Shown: piece after piece, positions 1 through 8,925 of the stretch
Position numbering within the stretch: the first letter of the stretch is position 1
Layout of the letters: each line of letters opens with the position of its first letter
Assembly: GCF_900109055.1 (NCBI RefSeq)
Contig: NZ_FOIV01000003.1
Span: forward strand, 434,001 to 498,000
Origin: Prevotella sp. khp7
Lineage (GTDB): Bacteria > Bacteroidota > Bacteroidia > Bacteroidales > Bacteroidaceae
Reading direction: 5' to 3'
DNA length: 64,000 bases
The notes under the pieces: model-generated
Seen by the model: the letters and a program-made list of their open reading frames with translations, nothing else
Databases searched by the model: none
Told to the model about the DNA's origin: nothing
Program-made: the position numbers and the translations under genes

Positions 1-279
1 GGTGGCTTGCTGCTGGTTAAGACATGCCATGCTTTTGCTTCGATAGTGGTTTATACTACGGCGATGGATTGTGTACGCGAAGGTCGTGAGGGAACCGATT
101 TCACCATCCAGGTGGTTGTGGTTCATCTCAGTTCTTCGCTCATCTCAATTATCTCAGGTGGCGTTGGTGAGTGGCTCGACTATCGTGGACTATATCTCAT
201 CGAATTGGGCATAGCACTCATCAGCCTGTTCTACGTTATTCGTGTGTTCAAACCCAATCAGATGCTGGCCAAATGGTAA
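1..279 (+). CDS. C-terminal end of a major facilitator superfamily transporter (5' truncated by window)
   Basis: The frame is open from the first base and ends at TAA 277-279. It reads two or three hydrophobic helices with a short loop containing the acidic/basic motif DCVREGREGTDF, of the kind seen in siderophore or AmpG-like MFS permeases. It would sit in the inner membrane. The last codons overlap the start of the next gene, so the two are probably co-transcribed. The substrate cannot be told from the fragment. MFS membership is inferred from helix pattern and motif, not from a full-length comparison. Confidence 0.6.
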   Translation, partial: GGLLLVKTCHAFASIVVYTTAMDCVREGREGTDFTIQVVVVHLSSSLISIISGGVGEWLDYRGLYLIELGIALISLFYVIRVFKPNQMLAKW

Positions 280-1052
280 AACGCATACTATTCACAGCTC
301 CAGTTTCCTATCACAACCGTCTTCGCGAAGCCATCAGCATGTCGCCAGTAAGCTTCAGCCCCCTATTCGTACCCCTTATCCGTACCTCTGTGTTGCCCCC
401 AGATGGCGCCTTTCTAGAGTTCTGTAGGCGTCTGACCAGCTTTGACTATATTGTCTGTCCTAGTCTCACGGCTGTGCGAGCGCTTGCCTCGTCAGACCAG
501 TCTCGGACTAACTTTGAAGGGCGTGTTGTCGCCATTGGTCGCGATCAGCTTTCTGTTACTCGGTTGCTTGGTGTAGAGCCCGTCCTGCGTTATGCCAAAC
601 CTAGCATGATGGGAATCGTAGAGGCCTTACAGCTTCAGTCCTCGCCCTCGGCTAAGCATGTAGCTGTGTTGTTGCCTCAGTTCAGCGGGCTACCCGTTCC
701 CACCACCATTACAGACTTTCTCAGTGCCCTTCGCCTCATGGGAGTTGCTGTTACTCCCGTTTATTGTTATCGCACCTCGACTATTGACCAGGAACGCTGT
801 GCCAATCTGGCTGATGCTCTTTGTCGTGGCATTGTGAATGCCATTGCAATCACAAGTGGCGGCGAAGCCTATGTTCTCTCCCGGATTCTCTCACTTGCCG
901 CTGCTCAAGGTCAACCAGTTGAGGTGCCTATTTACTCCTTCGGACCTTACACCACCCGTTGCGCACAAGAGGTCGCTGTTGATGTGGCAGGTACATCGCC
1001 CCATCATCACAGTTTTACTGACTATGTCGAATACCTTGCTAGCGTGGTATAA
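273..1052 (+). CDS. hemD: Uroporphyrinogen-III synthase-like protein (HemD family)
   Basis: A 259-residue protein, the usual length for HemD. The start ATG at 273 overlaps the upstream stop, which is preferred to an in-frame start 34 codons earlier inside the transporter gene. Two alternating Rossmann-like halves are visible: FDYIVCPSLTAVRAL with VVAIGRDQ in the first, and AIAITSGGEAYVLSRI with IYSFGPYTTRCAQEVAVD in the second, matching the HemD pattern (T/S-S-x-x-A-V and G-x-x-T-A-x-x-x-x-x-G). HemD closes hydroxymethylbilane to uroporphyrinogen III in cytosolic tetrapyrrole synthesis. Sequence conservation in this family is low, so the call is likely rather than certain. Confidence 0.68.
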   Translation: MVKRILFTAPVSYHNRLREAISMSPVSFSPLFVPLIRTSVLPPDGAFLEFCRRLTSFDYIVCPSLTAVRALASSDQSRTNFEGRVVAIGRDQLSVTRLLGVEPVLRYAKPSMMGIVEALQLQSSPSAKHVAVLLPQFSGLPVPTTITDFLSALRLMGVAVTPVYCYRTSTIDQERCANLADALCRGIVNAIAITSGGEAYVLSRILSLAAAQGQPVEVPIYSFGPYTTRCAQEVAVDVAGTSPHHHSFTDYVEYLASVV

Positions 1053-1165
1053 CTCTTTAACGTATGACTGGTGAATATACCAAATATCTGTGCTTTTCGT
1101 TTGGTGGTCTTGGTGCTTTTTTGTGCCTTCTCGTCACTCTGACTTTTTTTCGGCACAGAGTGGAA

Positions 1166-1292
1166 CTTCATTCGAATAAGAAAACGAAACAGGGGTGCAC
1201 ATCACTGTGGACCCCTGCTTTGATACTAAATTATCAACCATAAAAACCTAAACCATTAAAACTATGTTTTATCTCATTTCTTTCGAATGAAG
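1166..1292. repeat. 127-bp element bounded by inverted repeats, with internal hairpin and conserved A/T-rich block
   Basis: CTTCATTCGAA at 1166-1176 is the exact reverse complement of TTCGAATGAAG at 1282-1292; with a 2-base insertion the match extends to 16 bp. Inside are a hairpin (CAGGGGT 1190-1196 with ACCCCTG 1211-1217) and an A/T-rich block (1226-1261) that recurs near 13643-13680. No credible ORF lies inside. It could be a miniature inverted-repeat element or a structured untranslated RNA. Confidence 0.5.
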
Positions 1293-1295
1293 ACA

Positions 1296-1357
1296 AAAAA
1301 AAGCGGGACTCCGCCGAGCCCCTGTTGTTAACCTTAAATCTAATACTATGAAAAACA
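1296..1357 (-). ncRNA. Candidate short RNA ending in a strong terminator
   Basis: A minus-strand TAnnTTTG box (TACCTTTG at 1370-1363) is followed after about 35 nt by a GC hairpin (GGGGCTC 1322-1316, GGCG loop, GAGTCCC 1311-1305) and eight Ts, the form of an intrinsic terminator. The transcript would be only 60-65 nt and contains no ORF. On the other strand an ATG at 1348 opens a 42-codon low-complexity frame that I do not regard as a gene. It could be an sRNA or a leader remnant; expression is inferred from promoter and terminator only. Confidence 0.35.
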
Positions 1358-1454
1358 TGGTGCAAAGGTATACTTTTTTTTTGAAGCATGCAAGCTTTTT
1401 GCATTATTTTTGCAAAAAGAAGCGCTTTTTTATAGATTATTCGGCAAAAAACGC

Positions 1455-1462
1455 TAACTTTG
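1455..1462 (+). promoter_or_regulatory. Bacteroidetes -7 promoter box for the FNT channel gene
   Basis: TAACTTTG matches TAnnTTTG. Only nine bases separate it from the ATG at 1472, so the mRNA would have a leader of about five bases or none. Confidence 0.6.
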
Positions 1463-1471
1463 TCTCCTGAT

Positions 1472-2086
1472 ATGGAAGATATAAAATTTATTAGGGATAC
1501 ATTTCTGCTGGCGATTTTGGCAGGAATATGCATTTCAATAGGATGCGTTGTGAACCTTCGTGTGGGAGGAGTGGCTGGTGCCGTGTTGTTCGCGTTTGGC
1601 CTGACAACTGTGGTGTATTATAGACTGAAACTCTATACGGGCACGGCTGGTTTCATAAGGCGCCAAGGCGATTGGACGATGCTTTTTACCGTGTTGGTGG
1701 GTAACATCGTTGGCTGTCTGTTGTCTGCGTCGATGATTGCCTATGCGCAGCCTGACTGCGTGGAGCCCGCAGCAAAGATTCTAGCAGGGCGACTGGTCAA
1801 GGGACCCTGGGCGTGCTTTCTACTAGCCATTGGTTGTGGATTTATCATGACCACAGCGGTGGAGTTTGCTAGAAAGGGCAAAATGCTGCCGCTAGTGTTA
1901 GGCGTGCCTGTCTTCATTTTGTGTGGATTTGCACACTCTATAGCCGATGCGTTCTATTTTCTTGTTTCACCAGCTGAACAGGTGATGAATACGAGCGTAC
2001 TCATGGTATATATTTCAGAGGTAATGGGTAACTTTGTGGGGTGTAACTTATATAGATGGACCACGATATGCGTCCCAAAGAACTAA
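1472..2086 (+). CDS. Formate/nitrite transporter (FNT) family channel, short form
   Basis: About 204 residues with six hydrophobic segments. The fifth-helix region contains GFAHSIADAFYF, the counterpart of the FNT signature G-F-E-H-S-V-A-N-M-F; the Glu is replaced by Ala and the Asn by Asp. FNT proteins are pentameric inner-membrane channels for small monovalent anions such as formate, nitrite or hydrosulfide. ATG 1472 is preferred to an upstream TTG at 1460 because the latter lies within the promoter box. The gene stands alone between a promoter and a bidirectional terminator. The protein is shorter than FocA (about 285 residues), so its substrate is uncertain. Confidence 0.75.
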   Translation: MEDIKFIRDTFLLAILAGICISIGCVVNLRVGGVAGAVLFAFGLTTVVYYRLKLYTGTAGFIRRQGDWTMLFTVLVGNIVGCLLSASMIAYAQPDCVEPAAKILAGRLVKGPWACFLLAIGCGFIMTTAVEFARKGKMLPLVLGVPVFILCGFAHSIADAFYFLVSPAEQVMNTSVLMVYISEVMGNFVGCNLYRWTTICVPKN

Positions 2087-2113
2087 AGTGTGAATGAAAC
2101 CGAAGAAAAGAAT

Positions 2114-2145
2114 GAGCCCTGTTAGGAATGATCCTGACGGGGCTC
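2114..2145. terminator. Bidirectional hairpin between the FNT gene and susD
   Basis: GAGCCC 2114-2119 pairs with GGGCTC 2140-2145, with further pairing through AGGA/TCCT around an ATGA loop. It lies between convergent genes. Confidence 0.7.
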
Positions 2146-2206
2146 TCTCTAATAAACTAACTAAAATAATAACATATAATGTGAATCGATAATTTTAGGG
2201 GCTGCA

Positions 2207-3772
2207 TTAGTAGCCAGGATTCTGGTCGGCATCGGTGATGGCGTTGTTCGAGTTGATCTCGAGCGTGGGGAAGGGTAGCAGCATGGCACGCTTGGCCATT
2301 TCCGGGGTGCACACGAAGTAGTCCTCCTTATACTTGGTGGATGAAGGGTTAGGACAGTTGGCTGGGTGTGCATTATGTGCCTTCCAGTATTCGAGCATGA
2401 ACTCTGGGCCACGGCGACGCATGTCGAAATATTCTGTCTCTTCGCCCAACAGCTCAAAGAAACGCTCATACATGATGCGATGACGGAACTCCTCCTTGGT
2501 CATGCCACTCCAGTCGGCTGGCTCGGCTGAGGCAGGCGTGGCGCTGTTGCGTGCACGTGCCAGCACCTCGTTCACATACTGATAGGCCTTGTCGGGGCCG
2601 CTCACCTCGTTGGTGGCTTCGGCCAGCATCAGCAACACGTCGGCATAACGCAGATAGATGAAGTTCTGTGGAGCATACTGTGCCACATAGCGAGAGTCGA
2701 GGAACTTCTTAAGGTAGGGCCACATGCGACTGCTCCCCTTATCGCTGGTATAGGCAGGATAGATCGTAACGGTATCCACACCACCATTCTTGGTATAGTA
2801 GTCGTAGATGATGCCCTGTTCGATGCGTGGGTCGCCAGGATACTGCTCGCGCCAGGTGTCGAAGATATACTTTGAGGGGCGATAGCGTCCGTAGGGATTG
2901 CTCTGCGAGTTGGGGGTGTAGTCGCTCACATCGGGGGCGATGCCCTGTGTCCAGGTGTTACCATTGATATCCGAGAACTGTATCTCGATAATCGATTCGG
3001 CGGTGTTGCGGTTCTGGGCATTGTAGAGTACCTGCAGAGGCACCAACTGATAGTGTCCATATACCTTCATGCACTCGTCGATGCACTTCTGCCAGTAGGG
3101 TGAGCCCTCTTCGCCGTTGGCCAGCGTCAGATATACTTTTCCCAATAAGGCGTGAGCGGCATATTTGCTGGGGCGTCCCTCGGTAGGGTTCTCCTCAGGT
3201 AGCAGTTGGGCAGCCTCTTCCAGATCGGCCATCACCTGCTGATAGGTCTCCTCCACTGTGGAGCGTGGTATGTCGAGGTTTTTGCTGTTGATAGGTTCCA
3301 GACGCATGGGCAGACCGCCGAAGGCGCGCACCAAGTTAAAGTAAATCATACCTCTCAGGAAGTGAGCCTCGCCCTTGGCGCGTGTCTTCAGCTGCTCTGA
3401 TGCACCGCTGGCGTCGATTTTGCTCAGCAGGTCGTTGCAGTCAGATATCACGGTGTAGCAGGTCTTGAAGTGGCGGCCTACATATTTATTATCGGGCTCG
3501 GTGCGCTGGGCCTTCGAGTCATTGTACGACGAACTGGTATTGTTCATCGTGCCGCCGGCAGTACAGAAAATGGTGTGATAGTCCGACTGGAACACGTTGT
3601 AGCTGGTTAGTCCGTGGTAGCATCCTGTCAAGGCGGCTTCTACGCCCTTGTCGTCAGCATAGATAACGTTAGCAGATGGAAAAGAGTCGGTATCCTCTTC
3701 CAACAGGGAGTTGCAGGATGTAAACGCCATGGCGCTTAGCAATCCCCATGCATATATGATAGTCTTTTTCAT
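2207..3772 (-). CDS. susD-like: SusD/RagB-family outer-membrane nutrient-binding lipoprotein
   Basis: 521 residues, normal for SusD. The N terminus is a lipoprotein signal ending in AFTSC, followed by acidic residues that favour surface export in Bacteroidetes. A TPR-rich helical core and a C-terminal segment with MRRRGPEF and PFPTLEINSN, typical of RagB/SusD proteins, are visible. It would form the lid of the SusC barrel encoded directly upstream (36-bp gap, same strand) and capture an oligomeric substrate at the cell surface. No glycoside hydrolase or protease lies beside it, so the ligand cannot be deduced. Confidence 0.93.
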   Translation of the reverse strand: MKKTIIYAWGLLSAMAFTSCNSLLEEDTDSFPSANVIYADDKGVEAALTGCYHGLTSYNVFQSDYHTIFCTAGGTMNNTSSSYNDSKAQRTEPDNKYVGRHFKTCYTVISDCNDLLSKIDASGASEQLKTRAKGEAHFLRGMIYFNLVRAFGGLPMRLEPINSKNLDIPRSTVEETYQQVMADLEEAAQLLPEENPTEGRPSKYAAHALLGKVYLTLANGEEGSPYWQKCIDECMKVYGHYQLVPLQVLYNAQNRNTAESIIEIQFSDINGNTWTQGIAPDVSDYTPNSQSNPYGRYRPSKYIFDTWREQYPGDPRIEQGIIYDYYTKNGGVDTVTIYPAYTSDKGSSRMWPYLKKFLDSRYVAQYAPQNFIYLRYADVLLMLAEATNEVSGPDKAYQYVNEVLARARNSATPASAEPADWSGMTKEEFRHRIMYERFFELLGEETEYFDMRRRGPEFMLEYWKAHNAHPANCPNPSSTKYKEDYFVCTPEMAKRAMLLPFPTLEINSNNAITDADQNPGY

Positions 3773-3808
3773 TTTTCTTTCGTATTGTTATATTGGTGAT
3801 TGATGTTG

Positions 3809-6800
3809 TTAGAATGTCACATTCAGCGTACAGCTGTATGAGCGGTTGATAGGTGCGCTACCGTAGTCGATGCCGATACGCTTAGGGTCGTTAGAGAAAC
3901 TATTGATATCGGGGTTGTAACCTGAGTAGTTGGTGATAGTGAAAAGGTTGCGTCCGGTCAGTGTTACCTGCAGCGCCTTAATCAGCTTAGAGCGCTTCAA
4001 TGGCACATCGTAGGAGAGACTCAGACTACCCATACGCAGGAAACTGCCATCCTCTATCAATCGGTCGGTAAGCTCGCTCAGAGGCACGCCGATGCGTGGG
4101 TAGGTGGTGCTGGGCTTTTCTGGGCGCCAGGCATTGTGGTAGGCCTCTGATAGGATGTTGTAATCATAATAGGTGTTGGTGTTGTCGAGTTTGTTGGCGT
4201 TCACCACCTCGTTGCCTACCGAACCATGGAACTGAGCACTCAGCGTGAAGGCCTTATAGCTAATTGAAGTGTTGAAACCGAAGGTGAAGTCGGGGTTAGG
4301 ATCGCCCAGAATCACACGGTCTTCGGTATTGATGATGCCATCTTCGTTGGTGTCGATATAGGCGATATCACCAGCTTTCAATTCGTTGCCGTTATACACC
4401 AGTCCGTTGGCTGCCTCGTCGCTCTGCAGGATACCGTTGGTCTTGTAACCCCAGAACAGTCCGATGGGTTTGCCTTTGATGAATATGTTAACAGGGAAGG
4501 CGGCTGATGCATAGTACGACAGGTTGGTGCCGTAGTAAGCCTCGTAGTAGTGAGTGCCATATTTGGTGACTGGCAGTCCGAGGTCGGTGATGCGGTTCTT
4601 GTTATGTGAGATGTTGGCACCGATGGTCCAGGTGAAGTCCTTGGTGCTCACGGGCACAGCGTTGAGAGCCACCTCGACACCATTGTTCTGGATAGAGCCG
4701 CAGTTCACGTAGATAGAACTATAACCCGTAGAAACGGCGGTGTTCATCGACTGCAGGATGTCGTTAGTCTCCTTGTGATAGACATCAACGCTCAGGGTGA
4801 GTCGGTTCTTCAGAATACCGAAGTCGATACCTGCGTTATACTGTGTGGTTGCCTCCCATTTCAGGTCGGGGTTGGCAATCTTACTGGGGTGCAGCCCTAC
4901 TGTGTTCTGACCGCCTCCAGTGGCATACTCCACGTTACCATAGGTGTTCTGTGTGGCATAGGCTGAAATACTCTGGTTACCAGTCATACCCCAACCCAGA
5001 CGCAGCTTCAGGTTGCTCAGCCACTTGCTGTCCTTCAGGAAGTTCTCCTGGTTCACACGCCAGGCCAATGCCACTGAAGGAAAGAAACTGTAGCGGTTGC
5101 CTTTCTGGAACTTGCTCGAACCATCCACGCGCCCTGTGAGTGTCACCAGATAGCGGTCCATATAATTATAGTTCATGCGCAAGAGCGATGAGGCAGTGGT
5201 CTCGTTGGTCAGCGAGTGACTGTTGGTATAGGTTTTGTTGGCATAGGCGATACCATCGATTCCCAGCGACATGATTGAGAAGTCCTCGCCCAGCATGCCA
5301 TAGCGGTTGGCATCGCGGCGCTCGTAGGTCACACCGGCAGTACCCGACAGGTGGTGCACACGGTTCAGCGTATAGTCATAGTAGAACAGAGCCTCCAACG
5401 CTTTCTTCAGGCTGCGCAGTTCGCTGTAGCCCAACTGCCCGTTCACCTTCATTCCTGTATATACACCAGTGCTGTACCAGCGCGAACGACTCTTGTCGCG
5501 GGTGTCGTACGAGCCCATCAGGTGGAAGGTCAAACCTTTGATAAGCTTATAGTCGAAGGCAATCGAGGCCATGGTGCGATTCTCCTCCGAGTGGTCCTTG
5601 TAGTCGGTGAGCCAGTTGGTAGGTGTCAGCTGCAGGTCGTTGTCATTGTCGTTATTATCCTCGGGGTCGAGTTCGGCAAAAGGCTTTGCCAGGATGGCAT
5701 GACGGGTGAGACTGGTGCGCTGTGCACCCTGTCCGTCGGTTCCGGCTGTCATGTCGTTCACACGACGTGTCATACTGAATGTGCCCTTGAGCGACATGTT
5801 CTGGTTGAGCTTGTACTTATAGTTCACGCGCAGATCGGCCTGGGTCAGTCCGGTGTTGCGGATGATGCCTTTGTTGTCTAAATAGCCACCTGCCACGTAG
5901 TAGTTGGCCTTGTCGTTACCACCGTTTACTGACAAACGGTATGACTGGGTGATAGAGGTGTGGAAGAGCTCCTTCTGCCAGTCGCGGGTCACGGGGTGAA
6001 AGTCGGCGCTGTAGAAGCTTTCCTCGTTTTCCGAGTCTTTCTCGTTGCGGTAGGCGATATACTCCTCGGCATTGAGCACATTGATGTGCTTGCTGGCCTG
6101 ATCGAACGAGAGACCTGCCGAGAGGTTGATCTTAGCCTTGCCGCTCTTACCTTCTTTGGTGGTGATGAGCACCACGCCGTTAGAGGCGCGTGAACCATAG
6201 ATGGCTGTGGCAGAGGCATCTTTGAGAACCTCGATACTTTGGATATCCTGCGGGTTGATACCTGTGAGTCCGCTCTGGGTGGTCTGCACGGGGTCACTAC
6301 CCGTACCACCGCCACTATTGGGGTTGCCCACGTCCTCGGTGGCGTCATTCATGATGATGCCGTCGATAACATAAAGGGGTTCCTTGTTTCCATTCAGCGT
6401 AGAGGTACCACGAATGCGCACGTTGATGACACCACCCAGCTGTGAGTCGCCACCATTGACGTATACACCAGGAGCGTTTCCCTGTAGCAGATGATCGATG
6501 CCGCTATTAAACACGGCTTTGTCGCGATCGACGGCTACAGAGGTTACCGCACCTGTGAGGTCGCTCTTCTTCATCTGGCCGTAGCCTACCACAACCACTT
6601 CGTCGAGGCTATGGGAATCTTCAACTAATTTAATGTTGATCTGGCTGTTGCTGCCAACTTTCACATTCTGAGAAATGTAGCCTATGTAGCTGATCTGAAT
6701 GGTGCTGCCTTTGGGAACGGTCAGCTCGTAGTGACCATTCACATCGGTAACGGTGCCGTTGGTGGTGCCCTTCTCAGAGACACTGGCGCCAATCACGCTT

Positions 6801-7174
6801 TCACCGTTCTCATCGAGCACAAAACCTGTAATCTTCTGCTTGCTAGTGCTCTTCTCTGATTTTTTCTGATTCTTCGGAACGATGATAATCTGATTGCCCT
6901 TCATATCGAAGGTGTAGTCGGTGTCCTTGAGTAGTTCTTCAATAATTTGAGGCACCGGTTTGTTCTTCTGGTTAAGAAGCACTTTCTTGTTGACGTTAAG
7001 CTTCGAGGCGTTGTATGCAATCTTGTAGTTGCTTACAGACTCGATTTTCTCGAAAGCTTTTTTCAAGGTTAAGAGCTCATTGTTGAACGATACGTTCTGA
7101 GCCTGAAGAGAAAGGCTTCCTGCTAACCACATGATAGCAGCAATCCTAAGTACACATTTTACTCTCTTTTTCAT
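3809..7174 (-). CDS. susC-like: SusC/RagA-family TonB-dependent receptor with N-terminal signalling (STN) domain
   Basis: 1121 residues. After a signal peptide come an STN domain (about residues 30-100), which contacts an inner-membrane FecR, a carboxypeptidase-regulatory-like beta domain (about 115-190), the SusC motif DEVVVVGYGQMKKSDLTGAV, a plug domain and a 22-strand-type barrel ending in an aromatic residue (LNVTF), as required for BAM assembly. It imports a substrate across the outer membrane using TonB energy. The STN domain together with the FecR and ECF sigma genes next door points to substrate-induced trans-envelope signalling. The 109-bp upstream gap has GATTACAT twice, but no clear TAnnTTTG box, consistent with use of the dedicated sigma factor. 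Confidence 0.95.
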   Translation of the reverse strand: MKKRVKCVLRIAAIMWLAGSLSLQAQNVSFNNELLTLKKAFEKIESVSNYKIAYNASKLNVNKKVLLNQKNKPVPQIIEELLKDTDYTFDMKGNQIIIVPKNQKKSEKSTSKQKITGFVLDENGESVIGASVSEKGTTNGTVTDVNGHYELTVPKGSTIQISYIGYISQNVKVGSNSQINIKLVEDSHSLDEVVVVGYGQMKKSDLTGAVTSVAVDRDKAVFNSGIDHLLQGNAPGVYVNGGDSQLGGVINVRIRGTSTLNGNKEPLYVIDGIIMNDATEDVGNPNSGGGTGSDPVQTTQSGLTGINPQDIQSIEVLKDASATAIYGSRASNGVVLITTKEGKSGKAKINLSAGLSFDQASKHINVLNAEEYIAYRNEKDSENEESFYSADFHPVTRDWQKELFHTSITQSYRLSVNGGNDKANYYVAGGYLDNKGIIRNTGLTQADLRVNYKYKLNQNMSLKGTFSMTRRVNDMTAGTDGQGAQRTSLTRHAILAKPFAELDPEDNNDNDNDLQLTPTNWLTDYKDHSEENRTMASIAFDYKLIKGLTFHLMGSYDTRDKSRSRWYSTGVYTGMKVNGQLGYSELRSLKKALEALFYYDYTLNRVHHLSGTAGVTYERRDANRYGMLGEDFSIMSLGIDGIAYANKTYTNSHSLTNETTASSLLRMNYNYMDRYLVTLTGRVDGSSKFQKGNRYSFFPSVALAWRVNQENFLKDSKWLSNLKLRLGWGMTGNQSISAYATQNTYGNVEYATGGGQNTVGLHPSKIANPDLKWEATTQYNAGIDFGILKNRLTLSVDVYHKETNDILQSMNTAVSTGYSSIYVNCGSIQNNGVEVALNAVPVSTKDFTWTIGANISHNKNRITDLGLPVTKYGTHYYEAYYGTNLSYYASAAFPVNIFIKGKPIGLFWGYKTNGILQSDEAANGLVYNGNELKAGDIAYIDTNEDGIINTEDRVILGDPNPDFTFGFNTSISYKAFTLSAQFHGSVGNEVVNANKLDNTNTYYDYNILSEAYHNAWRPEKPSTTYPRIGVPLSELTDRLIEDGSFLRMGSLSLSYDVPLKRSKLIKALQVTLTGRNLFTITNYSGYNPDINSFSNDPKRIGIDYGSAPINRSYSCTLNVTF

Positions 7175-7283
7175 CTTAGGTTTTAAATTAGAATGATTAA
7201 AAAAATTTTAGTTGAATGTAATCTAAGGACAATAAATGTAATCGTTACACCCAATCTCTTTTTGTTAAAAAGCCTAAAAATGA

Positions 7284-8273
7284 TTATTTGATAAAGATAT
7301 CGTTGCCGTTGATTTCATAGTTTAACGACGGAATCAGCATCTTGATAACAGCCATGATGCCCTCGATGGTCTCGTCGGAATTGAAATGAGCCCTGATGGT
7401 CTGATTATTATAATGGCTGTTCTGGACATGAATATTGACGTTATAGGTACGCTCTATCTGCTGGAGGGCATAGATAAGCTTGGTCTCTTCGAAATACAAG
7501 GCTGGGATGCGCCATACGGAGAAATCGGCGGCGTTGACTTGGCGAACTTCTACTTCGCCTGTCTTGGAGTCAAGAACCAACTGGTTGTTGGGTAATAGTA
7601 CATAGGATTTCCTCTGGTTGTCAACGTTGATCTGTAGCTTACCTGTTTCGAGGGTGGCTACAATCTGTGGGTTGTCGGGATAAGAGAATACGTTGAAGGT
7701 GGTACCCAGTACTTTCAGCTTCATCTGGTTGATATCCACTGTAAATGGTCGATGGCTGTCTTTCCTAACTTCGAAATATCCCTCACCAGAGAGGCAGACA
7801 TTGCGCTCGGCTGACGTGAATTTTGACGGATAGACCAGCGAACTGCCGCCATTGAGCCACACCTTGGAGCCATCGGGTAGAATGACCATATTACGCTCGC
7901 CGTAAGGAGTGAACTTGTGCATGAAGATAACATCGGAATAGAGCTTGGTCTGTCTGAGTGCAGAGGCATAGTAAAAGGCTGCGGCACCCAGCATCAGTAG
8001 AGGTAGTACCCAAATGACTGCTATCTTCAGCCAAGAAAGGTGCTTGATGGTGAATGGACTCCCTCCAGGCAATGCCGATGTTAACTTCTGATAGGCATCA
8101 TCGAGGGATGTATCGTCGGCTGATGCTTCTGCGCATTCGTTCCACAACTCGCGGAAGGCGTCGTCAGCATCGTTGGGAGTGAGTGCCATACGATTGTGCA
8201 CTCTCAATGTGATTTCATCCGATACTTCGTGATGGAAGAAATACTTGACGATATGATGGAAATACCTGTTCAC
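7284..8273 (-). CDS. fecR-like: FecR-family anti-sigma factor
   Basis: 329 residues. An N-terminal cytoplasmic helical region (about 1-75) would hold the sigma factor, one membrane helix lies at about 83-107, and the periplasmic FecR domain follows (LPDGSKVWLNGGSSL, GEGYFEV, VLGTTFNVFSY). The C terminus (about 265-329, IRAHFNSDETIEGIM) is the DUF4974/STN-like module common in Bacteroidetes FecR proteins. It lies between the ECF sigma gene and susC on the same strand and should relay receptor occupancy from the SusC STN domain to sigma. Confidence 0.93.
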   Translation of the reverse strand: MNRYFHHIVKYFFHHEVSDEITLRVHNRMALTPNDADDAFRELWNECAEASADDTSLDDAYQKLTSALPGGSPFTIKHLSWLKIAVIWVLPLLMLGAAAFYYASALRQTKLYSDVIFMHKFTPYGERNMVILPDGSKVWLNGGSSLVYPSKFTSAERNVCLSGEGYFEVRKDSHRPFTVDINQMKLKVLGTTFNVFSYPDNPQIVATLETGKLQINVDNQRKSYVLLPNNQLVLDSKTGEVEVRQVNAADFSVWRIPALYFEETKLIYALQQIERTYNVNIHVQNSHYNNQTIRAHFNSDETIEGIMAVIKMLIPSLNYEINGNDIFIK

Positions 8274-8312
8274 TCTTTACCTTATTTATATATATGACAA
8301 ATAAAAGACCTT

Positions 8313-8870
8313 TTACCCCCAACCTAACAATAGCATAATAAAGAATTTTAGCACTTTACGGATGTCTCCTAATGCCAGATTGAGGTGATTCTCAACAGTT
8401 TTCTTCTGGAGTTCCAGTGTCTCGGCTATCTGGTCGTTGCTAAGACCTTCTTCTCTACTCATCCTGTAGACGGCCTGGCGCTGAGGTGGCATGTTTTCTA
8501 CCACCATGTCTATGAGAAGCTGCATGTCGCCAGCTTCAATCTGATCTAAAGGTGATACATTGTCGGTAGAGACATTTGGTATATCCGTGATGTCTATCAT
8601 CAGAGCCTTGCGAGAGGCAATGTGGTTGAGAACCGTATTCTTAGTGATGGTATAGAGGTAGGTGTCGAAATTTCTGACTTGGGCCAGCATGGCGCGCTTG
8701 GTCCATAACTTGATAAATACGAGCTGGGCTATGTCATCAGCATCGGCATCATTCTTCAGCAAACCCAAGGAAAAGGCCCGCACTTGGGGATAGGCGGCTT
8801 TGAAGATGATGCGAAAAGCCTCCTGGTTACCTTCTGTTAGTTCTTCAATGATGTCTTGGCTAATGATCAT
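8313..8870 (-). CDS. ECF RNA polymerase sigma-70 factor (Bacteroidetes FecI-like)
   Basis: 185 residues from ATG 8870. The longer frame reaching 8960 would run into trpB and lacks homology, so the internal ATG (MIISQDIIEEL) is chosen. Region 2 shows EAFRIIFKAAYPQVRAF and DADDIAQLVFIKLW; region 4 shows the HTH segment GLSNDQIAETLELQKKTVENHL. It should direct transcription of the downstream fecR-susC-susD set and be held inactive by FecR until ligand is sensed. Confidence 0.93.
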   Translation of the reverse strand: MIISQDIIEELTEGNQEAFRIIFKAAYPQVRAFSLGLLKNDADADDIAQLVFIKLWTKRAMLAQVRNFDTYLYTITKNTVLNHIASRKALMIDITDIPNVSTDNVSPLDQIEAGDMQLLIDMVVENMPPQRQAVYRMSREEGLSNDQIAETLELQKKTVENHLNLALGDIRKVLKFFIMLLLGWG

Positions 8871-8892
8871 ATTAGTAGTTCTAGGAATAATC

Positions 8893-8916
8893 CCCCAGCG
8901 CATCTTTGCGCTGGGG
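8893..8916 (-). terminator. GC-rich hairpin downstream of trpB
   Basis: CCCCAGCGC (8893-8901) and GCGCTGGGG (8908-8916) form a perfect 9-bp stem with a 6-base loop between trpB and the sigma gene. The following minus-strand sequence is only moderately T-rich, so termination may be partial. Confidence 0.55.
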
Positions 8917-8925
8917 ACTATTAGT

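Noticed and set aside
1348..1473. Plus-strand ATG-started 42-codon frame before the FNT gene
   Set aside because: Low-complexity Phe/Lys sequence that ends inside the FNT leader and overlaps the FNT promoter box.
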